Program-made: the position numbers and the translations under genes
Assembly (NCBI RefSeq): GCF_041240605.1
Contig: NZ_CP162487.1
Span: 4,099,001-4,163,000, forward strand
Direction: 5' to 3'
DNA length: 64,000 bases
DNA from: Xanthomonas sp. DAR 80977
GTDB lineage: Bacteria > Pseudomonadota > Gammaproteobacteria > Xanthomonadales > Xanthomonadaceae
Notes under the pieces: model-generated
Told to the model about the DNA's origin: nothing
Database searches by the model: none
What the model saw: the letters and a program-made list of their open reading frames with translations, nothing else
Part shown: in pieces, positions 11,947 through 20,371 of the stretch
Position numbering within the stretch: position 1 is the first letter of the stretch
Layout: each line of letters opens with the position of its first letter

Positions 11947-12654
11947 TCAGAACGCGATCGTCGCCGAGACCGCGAAGCGGTGGTCGGCCAGCTTCTTGGT
12001 GAAGTTCTGGTTGCCCTTGTCGTCGGTGTCGTAGTAACCCACGCTCAGCGCCAGCGGACCGACCAGCTTGCCGACGCTGACGCTGTAGTCGGTGTAGTCC
12101 TGGTACTGCGCCAGCGCGCTGGCATAGGTGGTGCGGCCGACGTGCGCGCCGATGCTGAAGTCGTTCGGCAGCGTCCAGTTCCCGTCCAGCGCGTAGTAGA
12201 AGCTGTCCTCGTCCAGGCCGTAGACGTCGTCGGTGTAGGCGACGGTCAGCGCGTAGGTCTTCAGGAACTTGGTCTTGGTGATCAGTTCGTTGTAGTTGGA
12301 ACCGCCGGCGCCGGGATAGCCGTAGCGGTTGACCATCACGTCGAAGTTCCAGTTCTCGGAGAAGTCGACGTTGTAGCCGATGAAGCCGTCCACTTCCCAA
12401 TCCGGGTCGCCGGCGCCGAAATCGACGTTGGAGCCCCAGGTACCGACATACAGGCCGAACGGCGAGGTGTAGGTGAGGCCGGCCTGGAAGGCGGGACCTT
12501 CGTTGGTCTGCGAGACGCCGCGGAACACGTAGTCGCTGACCACGCCGTAGGAGCCGGTAATCGGCGAGGCAGCGGCCTCGTCCTGGGCCAACGCACTCAG
12601 CGGGGAGGCGGCCAGCGCCACGGCCAGGGCGACACCAAGCTTGATCTTGTTCAC
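11947..12654 (-). CDS. TorF family putative porin
   Basis: A 235-residue outer-membrane beta-barrel candidate. It has a signal peptide (cleavage after SALA, near residue 23), alternating Tyr/Gly-rich strands (SYGVVSDYVFRGVSQTNEGPA is the typical opening) and a C-terminal aromatic (SATIAF) as in outer-membrane proteins. It fits the TIGR02001/TorF group, whose substrate is unknown. It is transcribed alone and shares its terminator with tdh. Confidence 0.85.
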   Translation of the reverse strand: MNKIKLGVALAVALAASPLSALAQDEAAASPITGSYGVVSDYVFRGVSQTNEGPAFQAGLTYTSPFGLYVGTWGSNVDFGAGDPDWEVDGFIGYNVDFSENWNFDVMVNRYGYPGAGGSNYNELITKTKFLKTYALTVAYTDDVYGLDEDSFYYALDGNWTLPNDFSIGAHVGRTTYASALAQYQDYTDYSVSVGKLVGPLALSVGYYDTDDKGNQNFTKKLADHRFAVSATIAF

Positions 12655-12888
12655 CGGTCATTTCTCCTACGGTTTGACGAGGGGTGGTTCCAGCACGCTG
12701 CTCTTTGCTGGCTTCACACTTTTTTAACCGGTTTTTTCTTGCAGTGCAACACTTTCAAGACAAACCAAGTCATCGCAGGCCTTGCGCCTGCTTCCTTCGG
12801 GTCAGACCTTGTCTACGCCATGCGCCCGCGGTCCGCGCCGCGTCAGCGGGCCGGCATGCCTTTCATCTTTGATTGCCGGCCGGAAGCA
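12655..12888. other. Intergenic upstream of the porin gene
   Basis: The leader of the porin gene, with a locally T-rich tract near 12718-12740. No gene is supported here; the next 70 bases are a REP-type palindrome (separate entry), and another 83 bases follow before cysA ends. Confidence 0.4.
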
Positions 12889-12958
12889 CTGTGGGAGCGA
12901 CTTCAGTCGCGACGGGCCTTCCCGGTAACGCGCGTCGCGACTGAAGTCGCTCCCACAG
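12889..12958. repeat. REP-type palindrome, copy 1 (A/T variant)
   Basis: Two inverted arms (ctgtgggagcgacttcagtc and its complement) flank a short centre containing cccggtaacg. Each arm has its own inner palindrome (gcgacttcagtcgc). It lies just beyond the end of the sulfate operon. One of six related copies in the window. Confidence 0.9.
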
Positions 12959-13041
12959 AAGTCGCTTCCGCACATGCCGTCGAGTGCGAAGACGACGGTC
13001 GAGACGCGCAAGCGCCGTGGCGCGCCGTATCCCCGAATCCC

Positions 13042-14088
13042 CTACCCGCGCTGCTGCGCGAACACGCCGAAGCGGCGCGCACTCAGCTGCAGCACCTGGC
13101 CTGGCGCGTAGCGTGTTGCGCCCTCGCCCGCCGGCAGCTCCACGTCCACTTCGTCCTGGCCATGCGCCAGCTGCGCGCGCAGGCGCAGGCGCGAGCCGCT
13201 GCGCTGCGAGGACAGCACCGTCGCCGCCCAGCCGCTGTCGCTGGGCGCCAGGTCTTCCGGGCGCACGTACAGATCGACCGGGCCGCTGGACAGCGGCGTG
13301 TCCGGCGCCGGCAGCGCCAGCCCGGCGACCTGCAGCTGGCCGTCGTGCAACTGCGCCGGCAAGCGGTTGACCGCGCCGACGAAGCCGTACACGAACGGCG
13401 ACACCGGGCGGTCGTAGACGTCGGCCGGGCTGCCGAGCTGCTCGATGCGCCCGCGATTGAGGATCGCCACGCGGTCGGCCAGCTCCAGCGCCTCTTCCTG
13501 GTCGTGGGTGACGAACACCGTGGTCAGTCCGGTGCGGTCGTGCAGCTCGCGCAGCCAGCGCCGCAGGTCGCGCCGCACCTGCGCGTCGAGCGCGCCGAAC
13601 GGCTCGTCCAGCAGCAGCACGCGCGGCTCGATCGCCAGCGCGCGCGCCAAGGCCACCCGCTGGCGCTGGCCGCCGGACAGCTGGGTCGGATAACGCGACT
13701 CCAGCCCGTCGAGCTGCACCAGCGCGAGCAGTTCGGTCACCCGCGCACGGATCGCCGGCTCGGGCAGGCGCTCGGCGCCGCGGCGCACGCGCAGGCCGAA
13801 GGCGATGTTGTCGCGCACCGTCATGTGCCGGAACAGCGCGTAGTGCTGGAACACGAAGCCGACCCGGCGCGACTGCACCGGCAGGCCGGTCGCGTCCTCG
13901 CCGTCGATCAGCACGCGCCCGGCGTCGGCATGTTCCAGCCCGGCGATCACCCGCAGCAGCGTGGTCTTGCCCGAGCCGGACGGCCCCAGCAGCGCCAGCA
14001 GTTCGCCCTGGCGGATGTCCAGGCTGACGTCGTCGAGCGCGGCGAAATCGTCGAAACGCTTGCCCAGGTGCTGTACGCGGATGGTCAT
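13042..14088 (-). CDS. cysA: Sulfate/thiosulfate ABC transporter ATP-binding protein
   Basis: The ATPase that drives sulfate and thiosulfate import, 348 residues. Walker A GPSGSGKT (35-42), signature LSGGQRQR (137-144) and Walker B VLLLDEP (157-163) are all present, followed by a C-terminal TOBE-like regulatory region from about 235. It is the last gene of the operon sbp-cysT-cysW-cysA, 7 bp after cysW. A REP-type palindrome follows it. Confidence 0.95.
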   Translation of the reverse strand: MTIRVQHLGKRFDDFAALDDVSLDIRQGELLALLGPSGSGKTTLLRVIAGLEHADAGRVLIDGEDATGLPVQSRRVGFVFQHYALFRHMTVRDNIAFGLRVRRGAERLPEPAIRARVTELLALVQLDGLESRYPTQLSGGQRQRVALARALAIEPRVLLLDEPFGALDAQVRRDLRRWLRELHDRTGLTTVFVTHDQEEALELADRVAILNRGRIEQLGSPADVYDRPVSPFVYGFVGAVNRLPAQLHDGQLQVAGLALPAPDTPLSSGPVDLYVRPEDLAPSDSGWAATVLSSQRSGSRLRLRAQLAHGQDEVDVELPAGEGATRYAPGQVLQLSARRFGVFAQQRG

Positions 14089-14095
14089 CGCAACC

Positions 14096-15058
14096 TCAGT
14101 GTCGGTGATTGGCGGCCAGCGATTCGCCGTGGCGCCATTCCAGGTAGGACTTCAGCGCCAGGGTCAGCAGCGCGGTCAGCGCCAGCAGGCTGGCGCAGGC
14201 GAATGCGGCGCTGTAGGCGTATTCGTTGTAGAGGATCTCCACGTGCAGCGGCAGCGTGTTGGTGCGCCCGCGGATATGCCCGGACACCACCGACACCGCA
14301 CCGAACTCGCCCATCGCCCGCGCGCTGCACAGCAGCACGCCGTACAGCAGGCCCCAGCGGATGTTGGGCAGGGTCACCCGCCAGAACATCTGCCAGCCGT
14401 TGGCGCCCAGGCTCAGCGCGGCCAGTTCCTCGTCGCTGCCCTGCTGCTCCATCAGCGGCATCAGCTCGCGGGCGATGAACGGGAAGGTGACGAAGGTCGT
14501 CGCCAGCACGATGCCGGGCAGCGCGAACACGATCCGCGGCAACTGCAGCAGCACCTCGCCGAACACCGGCAGGTGCAGCCGCCAGCCCTCGTCGATCAGC
14601 GGCCAGGCCCAGCCGTTGCGGCCGAAGATCAGGATGAAGACCAGGCCGGCGACCACCGGCGACACCGAGAACGGCAGGTCGATCAGGCTCACCAGCAGGC
14701 GCTTGCCGGGAAAGCGGTGCTTGCTCACCGCCCAGGCCGCGGCCACGCCGAACACCAGGTTCAGCGGCACCACGATCGCGGTCACCAGCAGGGTCAGGCG
14801 GATCGCCGCCAGCGCATCCGGATCGGAGATGGCCCGCCAGAACACGCCCAGCCCGCCGCGCACTGCCTCGACGAACACCAGCAGCAACGGCAGGAACAGG
14901 AACGACAGCAGGAAGCCCAGCGCACCGAGGATCAGCAGCGCCTGCACCCACCACGGCTCGGTGGTGACCGACGCGGCGCGGCGGCGGACGGCAGGCGGCG
15001 ATGCGCTCAACGCATTCTCCGAAAACGGGACGCTCAAGCTGGACACGGTATCGTTCAT
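14096..15058 (-). CDS. cysW: Sulfate ABC transporter permease CysW
   Basis: One of the two membrane subunits of the sulfate importer, 320 residues with six predicted helices. The permease (EAA-type) motif that contacts the ATPase is seen as EELAALSLGANGWQMFWRVTLP. I start it at the ATG at 15058 (MNDTVSSLSV), one base after the cysT stop, which implies coupled translation; an Arg-rich upstream extension inside cysT is not credible. cysA follows after 7 bp. Confidence 0.94.
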   Translation of the reverse strand: MNDTVSSLSVPFSENALSASPPAVRRRAASVTTEPWWVQALLILGALGFLLSFLFLPLLLVFVEAVRGGLGVFWRAISDPDALAAIRLTLLVTAIVVPLNLVFGVAAAWAVSKHRFPGKRLLVSLIDLPFSVSPVVAGLVFILIFGRNGWAWPLIDEGWRLHLPVFGEVLLQLPRIVFALPGIVLATTFVTFPFIARELMPLMEQQGSDEELAALSLGANGWQMFWRVTLPNIRWGLLYGVLLCSARAMGEFGAVSVVSGHIRGRTNTLPLHVEILYNEYAYSAAFACASLLALTALLTLALKSYLEWRHGESLAANHRH

Positions 15059-15059
15059 C

Positions 15060-15920
15060 TCAATGCGCCGCCAGGCCGCGCCGCGCGAACCGCGCCTGCA
15101 CGCCATTGACCACCAGCAGCATCAGCAACGACAGCAGCAGCATCGCCGCGGCGATCGCGGTGGCGCCGGCGTAGTCGAATTCCTCCAGGCGGATGGTGAT
15201 CAGCAGCGGCGCGATCTCGGTCGCGTTGGGCAGGTTGCCGGCGATGAAGATCACCGAACCGTATTCGCCGACGCCGCGCGCGAAGGCCAGCGCGAAGCCG
15301 GTCAGCACCGCCGGCCACAGCCCCGGCAGCACCACGCGGCGGATGGTCTGCCAGCGGCCGGCGCCGAGCGTGGCGGCGGCCTCTTCCAGTTCGCGCTCGG
15401 CCTCGGCCAGCACCGGCTGCACGATCCGCACCACGAACGGCAGCCCGACGAACACCAGCGCCACCACGATGCCGAGCCGGGTGTAGGCGATCTTCAGTCC
15501 CAGCGGCTCCAACCACTGCCCGACCCAGCCGTTGCCGCCGTACAGCGCGGTCAGCGCGATGCCGGCCACCGCGGTCGGCAGCGCGAACGGCAGGTCGATC
15601 ATCGCGTCGAACAGGCGCTTGCCGGGGAAGCGGTAGCGCACGAACACCCAGGCCACCCAGGTGCCCATCACCGCGTTGAACGCGGCGGCGACGAACGCGG
15701 TGCCGAAGCTGACCCGCAGCGCCGACAGCACCCGCGGCTCGCTCCACACCTGCCACACGCCATGCCAGCCCAGGCCGCTGGTCTTGAGCACCACGCCCAG
15801 CAGCGGGATCAGCACCACCAATCCCAGCCACGCAAGCGTGATCCCCAGGCTCAGGCCGAGCCCGGGGATCACCCTGCGCCGCGACGGGGATCGCGCGACC
15901 GCGGCGGCATTCACTCCCAT
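15060..15920 (-). CDS. cysT: Sulfate ABC transporter permease CysT (CysU)
   Basis: The second membrane subunit of the sulfate importer, 286 residues. It shows the conserved opening RRVIPGLGLSLGITLAWL and the permease loop ELEEAAATLGAGRWQTIRRVVLP. It begins 4 bp after the sbp stop and ends 1 bp before cysW, so the operon is tightly packed. Confidence 0.94.
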   Translation of the reverse strand: MGVNAAAVARSPSRRRVIPGLGLSLGITLAWLGLVVLIPLLGVVLKTSGLGWHGVWQVWSEPRVLSALRVSFGTAFVAAAFNAVMGTWVAWVFVRYRFPGKRLFDAMIDLPFALPTAVAGIALTALYGGNGWVGQWLEPLGLKIAYTRLGIVVALVFVGLPFVVRIVQPVLAEAERELEEAAATLGAGRWQTIRRVVLPGLWPAVLTGFALAFARGVGEYGSVIFIAGNLPNATEIAPLLITIRLEEFDYAGATAIAAAMLLLSLLMLLVVNGVQARFARRGLAAH

Positions 15921-15924
15921 CGCG

Positions 15925-16947
15925 TCACTTGCTCGCCTGGATCTGGTCGAACAGGCCGCCGTCGTCGAAATGCTCGGCCTGGGCCTTGGCCCAGGAGCCG
16001 AAGGCCTTGTCGATGGTGACCAGTTGCACCTTCGGCAGGCGCGCCACGTCGGCGCGGTCGGCGTACTCGGGATGGCGCGGACGGTAGTAGTGCTTGGCCG
16101 CGATCTTCTGCCCTTCCGGCGAATACAGGTACTTCAGGTATTCCTCGGCGACGTCGCGGGTGCCGTGCTTGTCCACGTTCTTGTCGACCACCGCCACCGA
16201 CGGCTCGGCCAGGATCGACAGCTTCGGCACCACGATCTCGAACTTGTCCTTGCCCAGCTCTTCCTGCGCCAGGAACGCCTCGTTCTCCCAGGCCAGCAGC
16301 ACGTCGCCGATGCCGCGCTGGACGAAGGTGGTGGTGGCGCCGCGCGCGCCGGTGTCCAGCACCGGCACGTTGCGGAACAGCGCGCGCATGTAGCCGAGGA
16401 TGCGCTCGCGGTCGCCCTTGAAGATGTGGTCGGCATAGGCCCAGGCGGCCAGGTAGTTCCAGCGCGCGCCGCCGGAGGTCTTCGGGTTCGGGGTGATCAC
16501 CGACACGCCGGTGCGCAGCAGGTCCGGCCAGTCCTTGATCTGCTTCGGGTTGCCCTTGCGCACCAGGAACACGATGGTGGAGGTGTACGGCGCGCTGTTG
16601 TCGGGCAGGCGCTTGGCCCAGCCCGGATCGATCAGCTTGCCCTTCTCGGCGATCGCATCCACGTCGTAGGCCAGCGCCAGCGTCACCACGTCGGCCTCGA
16701 CCCCGTCGATGACCGAGCGCGCCTGCTTGCCGGAGCCGCCGTGCGAGGTCTCCACGGTGACCTTGTCGCCGCTGTGGGTCTGCTCCCAGTGCTTGGCGAA
16801 GGCGGTGTTGTAGTCGCGGTACAGCTCGCGCGTGGGATCGTAGGACACATTGAGCAGTTGCACGTCGCGCGCGGCGGCGGTGCCGGCGAACGCGCACAGC
16901 GCGAGCGCGAGCAGCGGGCTGAATCGGCGCGGCAGGAGGCTGGGCAT
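15925..16947 (-). CDS. sbp: Periplasmic sulfate-binding protein
   Basis: Captures sulfate in the periplasm and delivers it to CysTW. The 340-residue protein has a signal peptide (cleavage near TAAARD, residue 27) and the family hallmarks LLNVSYDPTRELY, SHGGSGKQ (sulfate-contacting loop) and NPKTSGGARWNYL. It is the first gene of the operon, so the promoter should lie in 16948-17100; I see no certain boxes there. Confidence 0.95.
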   Translation of the reverse strand: MPSLLPRRFSPLLALALCAFAGTAAARDVQLLNVSYDPTRELYRDYNTAFAKHWEQTHSGDKVTVETSHGGSGKQARSVIDGVEADVVTLALAYDVDAIAEKGKLIDPGWAKRLPDNSAPYTSTIVFLVRKGNPKQIKDWPDLLRTGVSVITPNPKTSGGARWNYLAAWAYADHIFKGDRERILGYMRALFRNVPVLDTGARGATTTFVQRGIGDVLLAWENEAFLAQEELGKDKFEIVVPKLSILAEPSVAVVDKNVDKHGTRDVAEEYLKYLYSPEGQKIAAKHYYRPRHPEYADRADVARLPKVQLVTIDKAFGSWAKAQAEHFDDGGLFDQIQASK

Positions 16948-17146
16948 GGGCGGTTCTCCGGAAGTGGGGACGGGGGCACGGGCGGTCCGGCCATGCGAGC
17001 CACGGCCAGTGCGCCATGCTGCGCAGCCGCATGGGTCCGGTGAAATGACTTCGCCGCCGATGCTTATGCCATTTGTGCATGACGCCCGCCGACCTTCGCA
17101 CAGGCCGCGTTAAAATCTCCGCTTCTTCCGCCTGCGCGTGCCCGTC

Positions 17147-18349
17147 ATGACCGATTCCCGCCTCACCCAGCACTACGCCGACGAACTGGACGCGATCCGC
17201 GCGCAGGGTCTGTTCAAGTCCGAGCGCATCATCGTCGGCCCGCAGGCGGCCGAGATCGTGCTGGCCGACGGGCGCCGCGTGCTGAACTTCTGCGCCAACA
17301 ACTACCTGGGCCTGGCCGACCACCCGGCGCTGATCGCCGCGGCCAAGGACGCGCTGGACAGCCACGGCTTCGGCATGGCCTCGGTGCGCTTCATCTGCGG
17401 CACCCAGGACCTGCACAAGCAGCTGGAAGCGCAGATCGCCGCGTTCTTCGGCACCGAGGACACCATCCTCTACGCCGCCTGCTTCGACGCCAACGGCGGC
17501 CTGTTCGAGCCGCTGCTCGGCGAGGCCGACGCGATCATCTCCGACGCGCTCAACCATGCCTCGATCATCGACGGCGTGCGCCTGTGCAAGGCCAAGCGCT
17601 TCCGCTACGCCAATTGCGACATGGCCGACCTGGAAGCGCAGCTGCAGGCCGCCGACGCGGCCGGCTGCAAGACCAAGCTGATCACCAGCGACGGCGTGTT
17701 CTCGATGGACGGCTTCATCGCCCCGCTGGACCAGATCACCGCGCTGGCGCGCAAGTACGGCGCGCTGGTGCACATCGACGAATGCCATGCCACCGGCTTC
17801 CTCGGCGCCAGCGGCCGCGGCTCGGCCGAGGTCAAGGGGGTGTTGGACCGGATCGACATTTTCACCGGCACCCTGGGCAAGGCCATGGGCGGCGCGCTGG
17901 GCGGCTTCACCACCGGCAGGCGCGAGGTGATCGAACTGCTGCGCCAGCGCTCGCGCCCCTACCTGTTCTCCAATTCGCTGCCGCCGCACGTGGTCGCCGC
18001 CGGGATCAAGGCGTTCGCGATGCTGGACGCGGCCGACGACCTGCGCGCGCAACTGGTCGAGAACACCCGCCACTTCCGCGAGCGCATGGCCGCGGCCGGC
18101 TTCGACATCAAGCCCGGCACCCACCCGATCTGCCCGGTGATGCTGTACGACGCGCCGCTGGCGCAGCGCTTCGCCGAGCGGCTGCTGGAGGAAGGCATCT
18201 ACGCGATCGGCTTCTTCTTCCCGGTGGTGCCCAAGGGCCAGGCGCGGATCCGCACCCAGATCAGCGCCGCGCACACCCGCGAGCAACTGGACCGGGCGAT
18301 CGACGCGTTCGTGCGGATCGGTCGCGAATTGAACGTCATCCCCGCCTGA
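17147..18349 (+). CDS. kbl: Glycine C-acetyltransferase (2-amino-3-ketobutyrate CoA ligase)
   Basis: A PLP enzyme that cleaves 2-amino-3-ketobutyrate with CoA to glycine and acetyl-CoA, the step after Tdh. Of 400 residues, K245 in GTLGKAMGG is the PLP lysine, with D211 and H214 in HIDECHATG as cofactor contacts. Length and sequence fit Kbl closely. A -10-like TAAAAT lies at 17111-17116. The start at 17147 (MTDSRLTQHYAD) is preferred; a GTG three codons earlier exists. The gene is 5.3 kb from tdh, not in an operon with it. Confidence 0.96.
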   Translation: MTDSRLTQHYADELDAIRAQGLFKSERIIVGPQAAEIVLADGRRVLNFCANNYLGLADHPALIAAAKDALDSHGFGMASVRFICGTQDLHKQLEAQIAAFFGTEDTILYAACFDANGGLFEPLLGEADAIISDALNHASIIDGVRLCKAKRFRYANCDMADLEAQLQAADAAGCKTKLITSDGVFSMDGFIAPLDQITALARKYGALVHIDECHATGFLGASGRGSAEVKGVLDRIDIFTGTLGKAMGGALGGFTTGRREVIELLRQRSRPYLFSNSLPPHVVAAGIKAFAMLDAADDLRAQLVENTRHFRERMAAAGFDIKPGTHPICPVMLYDAPLAQRFAERLLEEGIYAIGFFFPVVPKGQARIRTQISAAHTREQLDRAIDAFVRIGRELNVIPA

Positions 18350-18351
18350 GC

Positions 18352-18744
18352 ATGCGGGCGGTCCTGCGCCAACGGCTGTTGCTGGCGGCGCAGACCGACG
18401 CGCAGGCGCAGGCGGTGGACGGCGGCTGGGAGACGCGCTGCCTGCATTGCCGCCGGCGCCTGCGCCTGCGCGCCGACGGCGAGCCGCTGGGCCACAGCAC
18501 GCTGGAACACGTGGTGCCGCAGGCCTGGTTCGGTCGCCGCGCGGCGGCCGCGCTGTGCGGCCTGGCCGGCGGCGATGCGAACGCTGCGCGCAATCTGGCC
18601 TTGGCCTGTGCCGGCTGCAACCATGCCAAGGGCCGCCATCACGATGCGCGCGGCCCGCAGGACGCGCGCGCCCGCGAGGTGGTCGCCGCCCTGCTCAGCG
18701 CGCGGCTGGCGCGCTGGCGTCCGCCGCCGGCGCCAGCGCCCTGA
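18352..18744 (+). CDS. HNH endonuclease-like protein
   Basis: A 130-residue protein with a recognisable HNH core: zinc-type cysteines CLHC (near residue 33), the histidine in LEHVVPQAWFG, and NLALACAGCNHAKG carrying the Asn and a second CxxC pair. Such small HNH proteins are common in Xanthomonadaceae with no assigned substrate. It starts 2 bp after the kbl stop and overlaps the convergent pseudouridine synthase gene by 50 bp. Cotranscription with kbl is likely. Confidence 0.8.
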   Translation: MRAVLRQRLLLAAQTDAQAQAVDGGWETRCLHCRRRLRLRADGEPLGHSTLEHVVPQAWFGRRAAAALCGLAGGDANAARNLALACAGCNHAKGRHHDARGPQDARAREVVAALLSARLARWRPPPAPAP

Positions 18745-19531
18745 CTTCGTCCGCGCTGAGCTCGCGCCAGGCGCCCTTGCCCAGTTCGCCCAGCGCCAGA
18801 TCGCCGATCGCCACCCGCACCAGGCGTAGCACGCCCAGGCCCAGCGCCTCGAGCAGGCGCCGGATCTGCCGGTTGCGGCCCTCGTCCAGCACCACTTCCA
18901 GCCAGGCGTGCCTGTCGCCCTGGCGCAGCAGCCGCGCCTGCTTGGCGCGCAGCGGCTCGCCGTCGGCGACGACGCCGGCGCACATGCGCGCCAGCAACGC
19001 CGCGTCGGGCAGCGCATCGACCTGCACGTGATAGGTCTTGTCCGGGCCGCTGGCCGGGTCGGTGACCCGCGCCGCCCATTGCGGATCGTTGCAGAACAGC
19101 AGCAGCCCTTCGCTGGCCTTGTCCAGGCGCCCGACCGGGGCCAGCCAGGGCAGCCCGGCGCCGTCGAAACAGCGGTAGACGGTGTCGCGGCCGCGCTCGT
19201 CCTGCGCGGTGGTGACCAGGCCGCGCGGCTTGTTGAGCATCAGGTAGATGCGCTGCGTGGCGGCCAGCGCCACGCCATCGAGCGCCAGGCGATGACGGCC
19301 GCGCAGGATCGGGAATTCGGGATCGGTGACGGTGCGGCCGTCGACCGCGACGCGGCCGGCGGCGATCCAGCGCGCGGCCTCGGTGCGCGAGCACAGGCCG
19401 AGCTTGGACAAGGTGCGCGCCAGGCCGTGGCGGGCCTCGCCGGCCGCCGCGGCGCGCGGCGCCCGCGAGGCACTGGCCGCCGGCGGCGGCGTGCGCGATG
19501 CGGGGCGGCGGGAACGCGAAGGAGGTTTCAC
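18695..19531 (-). CDS. RsuA/RluB-type pseudouridine synthase
   Basis: Modifies a uridine in ribosomal RNA. An Arg/Ala/Pro-rich tail (1-35) precedes an S4 RNA-binding domain (about 37-80). The catalytic domain contains the family motif GRLDKASEGLLLF with nucleophile D137, and YLMLNKPRG upstream. It is of the RsuA/RluB/E/F family; which target uridine is not decidable here. Its last 50 bases overlap the end of the HNH gene in opposite orientation. Confidence 0.9.
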   Translation of the reverse strand: MKPPSRSRRPASRTPPPAASASRAPRAAAAGEARHGLARTLSKLGLCSRTEAARWIAAGRVAVDGRTVTDPEFPILRGRHRLALDGVALAATQRIYLMLNKPRGLVTTAQDERGRDTVYRCFDGAGLPWLAPVGRLDKASEGLLLFCNDPQWAARVTDPASGPDKTYHVQVDALPDAALLARMCAGVVADGEPLRAKQARLLRQGDRHAWLEVVLDEGRNRQIRRLLEALGLGVLRLVRVAIGDLALGELGKGAWRELSADEVRALAPAADASAPAAR

Positions 19532-19574
19532 CGCGCGCTTCGTACGCAGGCGCGGTCGCGACCGCGCGCGGCGC

Positions 19575-20081
19575 TTACTGCTTGTCGACCGGCTGCGCCG
19601 CGTCGGGCGCCGGCGCGGCGGCAGGCACGGCGGCGGCGGCCGGACGCGCCTTGACCACGCGCACGCCGCGCGCCTTCATCCAGGCGTCGAACTCCTCGGC
19701 GGTCATGCGCTTGCCGTTCTGGCTCATGTCGAAGCGCCACGGAGTGTTGTCGAACGCCGTCGTCGGCTTGTAGGCGGCCGGATCGTTCGGCTTCACCGCA
19801 GCGCCGGCCGGCATCGCATTGGCCAGGCTCTGGCAGCCCTCGGCGCGCAGGCGCAGCAGCACCCGGTCCAGCGACTGGTCGCTGCTGTAGGCCTGCGCCA
19901 GCACGCCGCTGGGCATGCCCAACTGCAGGTTGCGCGTGTACAGCTCGGAGGCGACCGGCGCGCCGACCGTGGCCGGCAACGGCAGCGGCTTGGGCAGCAC
20001 GTCGCCGGAGCAATCCGGTGCGGCATGGGCGGCAGGAATCAGGGCAAGGCCAAGCAGGCCGGCCGTAACGATACGCAGCAT
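19575..20081 (-). CDS. Secreted protein of unknown function
   Basis: I do not recognise this family. The 168-residue protein starts with a clear signal peptide (MLRIVTAGLLGLALIPAAHAA), so the ATG at 20081 is better than in-frame starts further upstream. The mature part has two cysteines (PDCSG, EGCQS) that could form a disulfide, and ends in an Ala/Pro-rich tail. It lies 43 bp upstream of the pseudouridine synthase gene on the same strand. Confidence 0.75.
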   Translation of the reverse strand: MLRIVTAGLLGLALIPAAHAAPDCSGDVLPKPLPLPATVGAPVASELYTRNLQLGMPSGVLAQAYSSDQSLDRVLLRLRAEGCQSLANAMPAGAAVKPNDPAAYKPTTAFDNTPWRFDMSQNGKRMTAEEFDAWMKARGVRVVKARPAAAAVPAAAPAPDAAQPVDKQ

Positions 20082-20220
20082 CGGTTTTTTCCATTCAGGC
20101 GAGACGTCGCCGCGAGTGTAGGCAGGGCCAGGCGCAGTTTCAACCGATACCGGCACTGCATGCGCTAAATAATTGGGAAGGCTGAAAAAGTTCAGCTTGG
20201 CAAAGAGCTTTTTGCCGCCC

Positions 20221-20293
20221 CTGTAGGAGCGGCTTCAGCCGCGACATTGGCCTTGCCGGCGAGGGCCTGTCGCGGCTGAAGCCGCTCCTACAG
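20221..20293. repeat. REP-type palindrome, copy 2 (G/C variant)
   Basis: Arms ctgtaggagcggcttcagcc and its complement flank a 26-base centre. Compared with copy 1 the arm differs at paired positions (gcggcttcagccgc instead of gcgacttcagtcgc), so the inner palindrome is kept. It lies between an unknown gene and ompA. Confidence 0.9.
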
Positions 20294-20323
20294 AAGCGCG
20301 CAATGCTTCCGGGCGCACAAAAA

Positions 20324-20350
20324 CAAAGCCCGGCGCGAGGCCGGGCTTTG
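20324..20350 (-). terminator. Terminator of the OmpA-family gene
   Basis: An 11-bp stem (arm caaagcccggc) with a 5-base loop lies just beyond the ompA stop on the minus strand and runs into a T-rich stretch in that direction (complement of the a-run at 20318-20327). Confidence 0.75.
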
Positions 20351-20371
20351 CTTGAAGCATGAAGCGTCCGA

